Of a DNA stretch of 27,745 bases, positions 23,592 through 27,745 are shown in pieces (the stretch's first letter is position 1; the number at the start of each line of letters is the position of its first letter). The notes below the pieces were generated by a model, which saw only the letters and a program-made list of their open reading frames with translations, had not been told where the DNA came from and did not search any database. Source of the stretch: Sphingobium sp. (GTDB lineage Bacteria > Pseudomonadota > Alphaproteobacteria > Sphingomonadales > Sphingomonadaceae); contig QFQF01000024.1 in the NCBI GenBank assembly GCA_003248935.1, positions 1 through 27,745 on the forward strand. The letters run 5' to 3'. A program made the position numbers and the translations under genes.

Positions 23592-24116
23592 AGGCCGCGG
23601 AATGTCCGCTGGCGCCCGTCACGCGACCCTTGCTGTCCTACGCTGGGGTGAGGTCGCTATCCTTGCGCAATGCCCGATCCGCTCCCCATGCCCCTGTCGC
23701 CTGCCGTTCGATTGCGGCCGCCCGGCAGTGGGCCAACAGTGACCCTGTGCAGCGCGTCCTCTCGGCACCGGTATCGGATGTGGGGAGACAGAAGAAATCG
23801 GAGTGCGGGATTACCCGGTTGATGTCGGGGATTGGTGGGCGGGAACCGCTGAAATCCGGGCTTTTTGGGGGTCGCGCCAGAAAATGGGCCACGCGGGGCT
23901 GTGTCTAGAGTGATGGTTAAAATAGACAGCAATTCGGCGAGAGCGATTGGAGTCCGGCCGACTTAGAAGGCGTTTGCGAAAACGGCCCCAGAAGCTTCTC
24001 AGAGCCTTATAAACGGGCGTTTCAGGGCTCTCAGACCGCCGCGCGGACGGCATCCGGGCCGGAAATTTCCCATAAAGAAGTGGGACCATGCGAGTCCCAC
24101 TTCCATTTTACGGAAA
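23592..24116. other. Non-coding junction between host chromosome and prophage
   Basis: I see no convincing gene in these 525 bases. Short frames exist on both strands but have no start signals or domain patterns. The composition drops from GC-rich host DNA to more mixed sequence at about 23890-24116 (for example TGGTTAAAATAGACAGCAATT), suggesting the host/phage join lies near here. It also contains the hairpin at 24077-24103. Confidence 0.5.
24077..24103 (-). terminator. Strong hairpin, possible terminator of the leftward repressor transcript
   Basis: A 10-bp perfect stem GAAGTGGGAC/GTCCCACTTC with a 7-base loop. Read leftward it is followed by TTTATGGG and read rightward by CATTTTACGG, so the U-tract is weak in both directions; a terminator for the repressor message is the simplest reading. 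Confidence 0.45.
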
Positions 24117-24231
24117 ATGCAGGAAAACCGGGGACTTGCGATACATCGGCAGTTTATGAGGCTCGCGGAAGTGGGCCGAATTTTCGACGCCTCCGGCGGC
24201 GATGACGCCCGGTTACTCGACCCTGACGAAG

Positions 24232-24256
24232 CTGCCCCTCACATTGTGAGGGGCAG
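24232..24256. repeat. Perfect 25-bp palindrome P1 (12-bp arms)
   Basis: Arms CTGCCCCTCACA and TGTGAGGGGCAG around a single central T. The core TCACATTGTGA is shared with P2 at 24293-24319; the outer parts differ. Confidence 0.95.
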
Positions 24257-24292
24257 GTCAGGCCGGAGCCTTCCGCAAGGAATGGTCATGAG

Positions 24293-24319
24293 CAACATAC
24301 TCACAATGTGAGTATGTTG
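24293..24319. repeat. Perfect 27-bp palindrome P2 (13-bp arms)
   Basis: Arms CAACATACTCACA and TGTGAGTATGTTG around a single central A. Its centre is 62 bases from the centre of P1, close to six helical turns. Confidence 0.95.
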
Positions 24320-24383
24320 GAGTGAGGTCGAGAAGTCAGCCGCCCTGTCGCCATCATCTCCGAGAGCGGCCTGTTGCCCGCGC

Positions 24384-24845
24384 TTATTCAGAGGCCGCGT
24401 TGTCATCGGCCGAATGCTTGCGCATCCGCTGGCTGATCCGGTCATTCCAAAGCAGCGACGCAGTTTTCAGCAAATGTTGCCGTCCGTTGTCATCCAGGCT
24501 TCTGAACAGGCTGACCAGTTGCCCCTCACCGCTGCCGTCCACGTGAATTTCTTCCGCCGGATAGCGATGCCCCTCGCCCGTGATCAGCCAGCGTGGATTG
24601 ACTTTCAGCGCGTCAGCCAAGGCAAACACGTACTTCGCTTCGGGTAAAGATTCACCCTTTCTGTATCGAGTCAAAGCGCTCCGCGGAATTCCTGCCTGCT
24701 TTGCCACATAAGAATCGTTCCTACCTAACTTATTGATAGAAAACGCAAATCGTTCGGCGAACGCCAGTTTCACATCTGCTGCTTGATCTTTACCGATATC
24801 GGCAATATTGTTCTGATATCGGTAATCATCGATTGGATCAGACAT
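24384..24845 (-). CDS. XRE-family phage repressor (CI/C-like)
   Basis: Up to 153 residues. An HTH of the lambda-repressor type spans about 30-90 (FAFSINKLGRNDSYVAKQAG, SALTRYRKGESLPEAK, FALADALKVNPRWLITGEG), followed by a short polar C-terminal part (LVSLFRSLDDNGRQHLLKTA). There is no LexA/CI peptidase Ser-Lys dyad, so RecA-driven self-cleavage is not expected. ATG 24845 has AAGG five bases upstream, but its ATG overlaps the rightward ner ATG. GTG 24773 (residue 25) is a plausible alternative start at the conserved domain; it would free about 70 bases for divergent promoters. It should keep the early genes silent in the lysogen. Confidence 0.8.
   Translation of the reverse strand: MSDPIDDYRYQNNIADIGKDQAADVKLAFAERFAFSINKLGRNDSYVAKQAGIPRSALTRYRKGESLPEAKYVFALADALKVNPRWLITGEGHRYPAEEIHVDGSGEGQLVSLFRSLDDNGRQHLLKTASLLWNDRISQRMRKHSADDNAASE
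24783..24811 (+). promoter_or_regulatory. Candidate early promoter for the ner operon
   Basis: TTGATC (24783-24788), 17 bases, then TATTGT (24806-24811). The start would be near 24818, giving a leader of about 26 bases before ATG 24844. The left operator half-site lies inside the spacer, so bound repressor would block polymerase. Confidence 0.45.
24790..24825. promoter_or_regulatory. Operator-like inverted repeat at the repressor/ner switch
   Basis: Arms TTACCGATAT (24790-24799) and ATATCGGTAA (24816-24825), separated by 16 bases. The left arm also forms a local palindrome CCGATATCGG (24793-24802). It sits in unusually AT-rich sequence between the two regulator genes, where a repressor or Ner site is expected. 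Confidence 0.6.
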
Positions 24846-25113
24846 GACTGCCTTCAGCCATCCAGAGGACGTGAAGGGCGCCATCCGCAAGCGGTATGGC
24901 TCCGTCGCCGCGTTCGAACGCCATTATAACCTGCCGCCGCTGAGCGTTCGCGACATATTGCGCGGCAAGAAACGGGGCAGGATCGCCCGCGTGGTTGCAC
25001 ATGATCTGGGCATTCCGCTCACCGATCTCGATGTCTTTCAAGGTTGGTCCCATGATTGGGACAATAGCCCAGCGCCGAAACCGGCGCACCGTCTAAATGC
25101 GGCGGCGCGCTAG
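24844..25113 (+). CDS. Ner-like DNA-binding protein
   Basis: An 89-residue protein. Residues 7-65 match the Ner/Nlp winged-HTH pattern: HPEDVKGAIRKRYGSVAAFERHYNLPPLSVRDIL followed by ARVVAHDLGIPLTDLDVF, as in Mu Ner ('h..dI.aai.krG.sl..l.....l....l......p....i.a.alg..p..iw'). Ner proteins repress early transcription and modulate the repressor promoter at the start of lytic growth. Its ATG (24844-24846) overlaps that of the leftward repressor (24845-24843). The next gene starts 2 bp after its stop. Confidence 0.78.
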   Translation: MTAFSHPEDVKGAIRKRYGSVAAFERHYNLPPLSVRDILRGKKRGRIARVVAHDLGIPLTDLDVFQGWSHDWDNSPAPKPAHRLNAAAR

Positions 25114-25115
25114 AC

Positions 25116-25931
25116 ATGGGCGGTCAGGACAGCGGCGCGCTGGTCCCCTTCGCCTATGGCGACGCGCTGGTGCGCGTGGTCGAGGTCAATGGCGCGCCGT
25201 GGTGGGTGGCGGGCGATGTCGCCAAGGTGCTGGGCTATCGTGAAGCTTACCACCTCGCGCGTCATCTCGATGATGACGAAAAGGGGCCCCACATTGTGAG
25301 TACCCTCGGTGGCGAGCAGGAGATGACCATCATCTCCGAGAGCGGGCTGTATCACGCGATCCTGAAATCGCGCCGGCCCGAGGCGAAGTCGTTTCGCAAG
25401 TGGACGACGTCCGAGGTTCTCCCCGCGATCCGGCGCAATGGCTTTTACGCGCCCGACCCGCGCGATGCCGAACTGGCCGAGCAGCGCGCCGACCATGCCC
25501 GGCTGTCCCAGCGCGGCCTGGATGAGCTGGGCCGCCGGGAAGCGACGCTGGACGTGCTGGACCATGCGGTGGCCAGCGGCTTTTCCCTGACGCAGGCCGT
25601 GGCCGAAGCGGCGGAATTCGCCGGCTGCTCCCAGTCGACGATCTGGAATTGGCGGTCGCGGGTGCGGATGGTGCCGCAAGCCGACCGGGCCGTGGCGCTC
25701 GCCCCGGGATACAAGGGTGGCGGGCGTCAGGCCGAAGTCCATCCCCTGTTCTGGGCCGATCTGTGCCAGCGGCTCGCGCGCAACGGCGCGAAGGTCGGGA
25801 CATGCATCCGCCAGTCGCTGGCGCTGGCGCGGCGCAATGGCTGGCACCCCATCCCCTGCGCGAGAACCCTGAGACGCCGCGTTGCCGCGCTGCGCGCGCT
25901 GCCCTCACCCCTCAGCCAGGACAACCAGTAA
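25116..25931 (+). CDS. BRO-N domain fused to Mu-transposase-type end-binding subdomains; no DDE core
   Basis: A 271-residue protein with two unrelated halves. Residues 10-112 are a BRO-N (antirepressor) domain: VRVVEVNGAPWWVAGDVAKVLGY, ARHLDDDEKGPHIV, MTIISESGLYHAIL, FRKWTTSEVLPAIRRNGFY. After a charged helix (115-143), residues about 145-190 (VLDHAVASGFSLTQAVAEAAEFAGCSQSTIWNW) and 192-258 (AVALAPGYKGGGR, FWADLC, NGWHPIPCARTLRRRV) resemble the I-beta and I-gamma DNA-binding subdomains of MuA, which grip the phage ends. The MuA catalytic DDE core is absent; the protein simply stops. It may be an end-binding factor for a split transposase or a competitor of it. Domain calls are by eye. Second gene of the early operon. 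Confidence 0.72.
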   Translation: MGGQDSGALVPFAYGDALVRVVEVNGAPWWVAGDVAKVLGYREAYHLARHLDDDEKGPHIVSTLGGEQEMTIISESGLYHAILKSRRPEAKSFRKWTTSEVLPAIRRNGFYAPDPRDAELAEQRADHARLSQRGLDELGRREATLDVLDHAVASGFSLTQAVAEAAEFAGCSQSTIWNWRSRVRMVPQADRAVALAPGYKGGGRQAEVHPLFWADLCQRLARNGAKVGTCIRQSLALARRNGWHPIPCARTLRRRVAALRALPSPLSQDNQ

Positions 25932-25932
25932 C

Positions 25933-26196
25933 ATGAGTGAAACGCCCTATTTTCCCGATGAACCCACGATGTTCGGCGCGGGGCTACTGATCGGCGAAAG
26001 CATGCTCTGCATCTTCAATGTCGATCCTGTCGCCGAACAACTGATCAGACGCTTTTTCGAGAAGGCGTTGATTGAAACGCGCTTCGAAGATGATCGGGGT
26101 GCGGCGCTCGTCGCCCATGCGATCCTGACGGCGCTGGACAGGGATCTGATCAACTCGTTGGCAGACCATATCCGCTCGGAAGTGGCGGTGAACTGA
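25933..26196 (+). CDS. Conserved-looking phage early protein, unknown function
   Basis: An 87-residue acidic protein starting MSETPYFPDEPTMFGAG. It is largely helical with a hydrophobic middle (LLIGESMLCIF) but no clear membrane span, and no motif I can name. It starts 1 bp after the fusion gene and ends 1 bp before the next, so it belongs to the early operon. ATG 25933 is chosen at the operon junction. Confidence 0.6.
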   Translation: MSETPYFPDEPTMFGAGLLIGESMLCIFNVDPVAEQLIRRFFEKALIETRFEDDRGAALVAHAILTALDRDLINSLADHIRSEVAVN

Positions 26197-26197
26197 C

Positions 26198-26500
26198 ATG
26201 GCTACCGCCCTCACCCCAAGTTCGCAGATCGCGCCGGAAACGCCGGCCAGACCGATGGTCGACGCGTCCCGGATCATCCTGCCGCCGTTAGGCCGCGTGC
26301 ATCGCAACCCTGCTTTCTGGAGCGATCTGGAGGTCAGGCAGCTGGTTGTCGAGATGCATCGTCAAGTGACGATCAACGCGGCGCTGGAAATCATCGCCCA
26401 GCGGGTGGGCGCCGAGCGCACGCCCACCAAGTCGGCGATCGCGCGCGCCTGGAAGCGCCTCGACCTTCTCACGAAACCAAAACGCAGAGGGGGCCGATAG
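26198..26500 (+). CDS. Small putative DNA-binding protein (HTH/SANT-like)
   Basis: A 100-residue basic protein. After a flexible start of about 30 residues, 'NPAFWSDLEVRQLVVEMHRQVTINAALEIIAQRVG' and 'RTPTKSAIARAWKRLDLL' look like a three-helix DNA-binding unit with the recognition helix at TPTKSAIARAWKRL; the Trp-acidic opening and end recall GcrA/SANT-type domains, but this is a weak resemblance. The C-terminus is basic (KPKRRGGR). It is the third small gene of the early operon and sits 2 bp before the ParB-like gene. Confidence 0.6.
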   Translation: MATALTPSSQIAPETPARPMVDASRIILPPLGRVHRNPAFWSDLEVRQLVVEMHRQVTINAALEIIAQRVGAERTPTKSAIARAWKRLDLLTKPKRRGGR

Positions 26501-26502
26501 TC

Positions 26503-27507
26503 ATGGCCATCGCAGAGAACGATCCGTCGCATCAGGACGCGGTCATCCTTTCCATCAACCCCGACGATATCGAGATCGGCGAGCGGCTCGGCGTGTTCTG
26601 GCCGGACAAGGCGGCGGCGCTGGGCAAGCTGATCGCGCAGGACGGTCAGAACGACCCGATCAAGGTCCGGAAGAACGGCAATCGCGCCAAAAAGCCGTGG
26701 CGCCTGGTGGTCGGCCTCCATCGCCTCGAAGGCGTGAAGATGGAGGGCCTGCGCGCGATCGACGCGATCGAGGTTTGGGGCAATGATGAGCAGCTCCGCG
26801 AGATCGAGGCTTCCGAGAACGTTCATCGCCGCGCGCTGCACCCGCTGGAGCGGGCCAGCTTCGTCCGGGCCGTGGCGGACGCGGCCGAGGCGCGTATGCG
26901 CGGCGATCATGAGGGCCTGACCCAGCAGCAGATCGCAGTTCGCGCCCGCTGGAACGACGTTTCGCGCAAGGCGGACGCGGTCGTACCGGTCGAAGCGAAG
27001 GCGGAAATCGAGGCCGGCTATACGACTGCCAAGTTGGCAGTCGTATACGGATGGTCGGCTCAGGTCGCCGAAGCGATGGGCCTTTCCGAGCGGGCGATGT
27101 TCCGCGATCTCGCTCTGCATCGCGGCATTATCGACCCGTTCCCGACGCTGTGGCGCGACCTCGCGAAGCATCCCGTCGTGGGCGAAAACGCTTCCGCGCT
27201 GCGCGAGATCGTCGCCGTCCGCAACGTCAACGACCGTGAGAAGGTGATCGCCGAGTTGCTGCGCTTCCCGGCGCTGACCGTTGGCGAGGCCAAGGAACGC
27301 TGCGGTATAGGCATCGGCGATGCGCGCCAGACGCCCCCCGCGACCGGCGCCACCAAGTTCATGAACAATGCGCTGAGCAACATCGGGCGCCTGTCGGTGG
27401 GACAGCAGCGGGACTTCCTTCCCGCGCTTCTCAAGGCGCTCAAACCATCGGTCATCGACCTGCTCGAAGCGCAAATCGCCACGTTCAAAGCGGGAGGGGC
27501 AAAATGA
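26503..27507 (+). CDS. ParB-like protein (ParB/Sulfiredoxin-type N-domain plus HTH)
   Basis: A 334-residue protein. The ParB N-domain starts at about 15 (ILSINPDDIEIGERLG), with GLHRLEG at 71-77 in place of the CTP-binding G-(E/H)-R-R pattern and 'SENVHRRALHPLERA' at 104-117, the conserved 'E N ... R..L.p.E.A' box. A middle HTH-like region (about 138-205, TQQQIAVRARW; SAQVAEAMGLSERAMFRDL) and a C-terminal helical part follow. ParB-like genes occur in early regions of several alphaproteobacterial Mu-like phages; a role in early control or DNA handling, not plasmid partition, is likely. There is no parA nearby. A 29-bp palindrome lies in its own coding sequence (27019-27047). Confidence 0.8.
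   Translation: MAIAENDPSHQDAVILSINPDDIEIGERLGVFWPDKAAALGKLIAQDGQNDPIKVRKNGNRAKKPWRLVVGLHRLEGVKMEGLRAIDAIEVWGNDEQLREIEASENVHRRALHPLERASFVRAVADAAEARMRGDHEGLTQQQIAVRARWNDVSRKADAVVPVEAKAEIEAGYTTAKLAVVYGWSAQVAEAMGLSERAMFRDLALHRGIIDPFPTLWRDLAKHPVVGENASALREIVAVRNVNDREKVIAELLRFPALTVGEAKERCGIGIGDARQTPPATGATKFMNNALSNIGRLSVGQQRDFLPALLKALKPSVIDLLEAQIATFKAGGAK
27019..27047. repeat. 29-bp palindrome P3 inside the ParB-like gene (13-bp arms)
   Basis: Arms TATACGACTGCCA and TGGCAGTCGTATA with a 3-base centre (AGT). It encodes residues 173-182 of the ParB-like protein. Confidence 0.95.
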
Positions 27508-27745
27508 GCCGTAAGCACTATCAGGCCGAGCTTCGGGGCAACGTGAAGCACTGCGACACGACGGGCCACGGCTTCTGCGCCGATCTCATGGGCACGCACA
27601 TCTGCTTCACCCCCAACGCCAGCTTCGCGCTTGCCACCCACGCGGCGCCTGACGGATCGGTGAAAGCCATCATGTTCATGCAGACGGCGCCCGCCGTCCC
27701 CGGAGCCCAGGCCAGCTTCGGCCTGGTGCAGTTCCTGTCACCCGA
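27504..27745 (+). CDS. Unknown phage gene, 5' part only
   Basis: It starts at ATG 27504 with a 4-base overlap (ATGA) of the ParB-like stop and GGGAGGGG upstream, and stays open for 80 codons to the window edge. The visible part opens MSRKHYQAELRGNVKHCDTT and includes 'GHGFCADLMGTHICFTPNASFALATH'. I recognise no family; conserved-looking Cys/His residues could hint at metal binding, but this is too little to say. Confidence 0.6.
   Translation, partial: MSRKHYQAELRGNVKHCDTTGHGFCADLMGTHICFTPNASFALATHAAPDGSVKAIMFMQTAPAVPGAQASFGLVQFLSP

Larger units (their letters stand above)
24117..24383 (+). pseudogene. Decayed BRO-N domain, interrupted by a small palindromic insertion
   Basis: The frame from ATG 24117 reads ...VGRIF...ARLLDPDEAAPHIV, which aligns with VAKVL...ARHLDDDEKGPHIV of the intact BRO-N gene at 25116; over the 35 bases ending at the shared CACATTGTGAG about 26 match. 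After about 55 unrelated bases, a second frame (from 24302) reads HNVSMLE, a stop, then GREVSRPVAIISESGLLPAL, matching HIVSTLG...MTIISESGLYHAIL of the same domain. So this is one BRO-N module cut in two, with its HIV/HNV segment present twice and an in-frame stop. Its last bases run to the stop of the repressor gene on the other strand. It is unlikely to make a working protein. Confidence 0.7.
23592..27745 (+). mobile_element. Left end and early region of a Mu-like transposable prophage (continues past window; left boundary not resolved)
   Basis: The order leftward repressor, rightward Ner-like regulator, then a gene with Mu transposase end-binding subdomains follows the Mu plan (attL - c - ner - A). 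Gene packing is tight and all same-strand after ner. The catalytic transposase, a MuB-like ATPase and structural genes would be to the right of the window. The exact left end lies somewhere in 23592-24383; I could not identify the TG terminus or the end-binding repeats by eye. Confidence 0.6.

Noticed and set aside
1..27745. CRISPR array or toxin-antitoxin pair
   Set aside because: No regularly spaced repeats and no pair of small overlapping genes with toxin or antitoxin patterns were seen.

Overview
This is a high-GC chromosomal window from an alphaproteobacterium, most likely a sphingomonad. I infer this from the gene families, their close operon packing with 4-base start/stop overlaps, and the gene orders seen (divergent zinc-ribbon gene beside ftsE-ftsX; tyrosine-pathway dehydrogenase coupled to hisC; metX with metW). 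It has three parts: a short left accessory edge (1-556), a long housekeeping core (557-23591), and the start of an integrated transposable phage on the right (about 23592 to the end, running off the window).

Left edge: the last codons of an IS5-type transposase, then a small excisionase-like helix-turn-helix gene whose 5' end carries a perfect 56-bp tandem duplication, up against the 3' end of tRNA-Leu(GAG). This looks like the end of an element beside a tRNA gene.

Core: a divergent zinc-ribbon membrane protein and an envelope operon ftsE-ftsX-ydcF-plsC; a leftward hisC-prephenate/arogenate dehydrogenase pair; a 2-hydroxyacid dehydrogenase divergent from the methionine operon metX-GNAT-metW; a small DUF2061 membrane protein behind a Fur-box-like site; a 2H RNA phosphodiesterase, a zinc-ribbon methyltransferase and a DUF72 protein; a copper operon copA-cueR behind a textbook MerR-type promoter; a TauE/SafE permease followed by an HI_0607-type shikimate dehydrogenase-like enzyme; a LysR-type regulator with an extraordinary ~260-residue acidic/proline-rich linker; a small SpoIIAA-like protein; tRNA-Gly(TCC); small membrane proteins; and an EF-hand secreted protein followed by an OmpR/EnvZ-type two-component system.

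Right end: a Mu-like early region. A leftward XRE repressor and a rightward Ner-like regulator have start codons that overlap on opposite strands, with a palindromic operator-like sequence under the first codons of the repressor. Next comes a protein fusing a BRO-N antirepressor domain to the Mu transposase end-binding subdomains (I-beta/I-gamma type) but with no DDE catalytic core. Two small unknown genes, a ParB-like protein and a truncated unknown gene follow. A decayed BRO-N copy carrying two near-perfect 25-27 bp palindromes lies between the repressor and the host chromosome, and a third long palindrome lies inside the ParB-like gene. The fusion protein, its relic and these palindromes are the best candidates for something undescribed; the long-linker LysR protein is the other.
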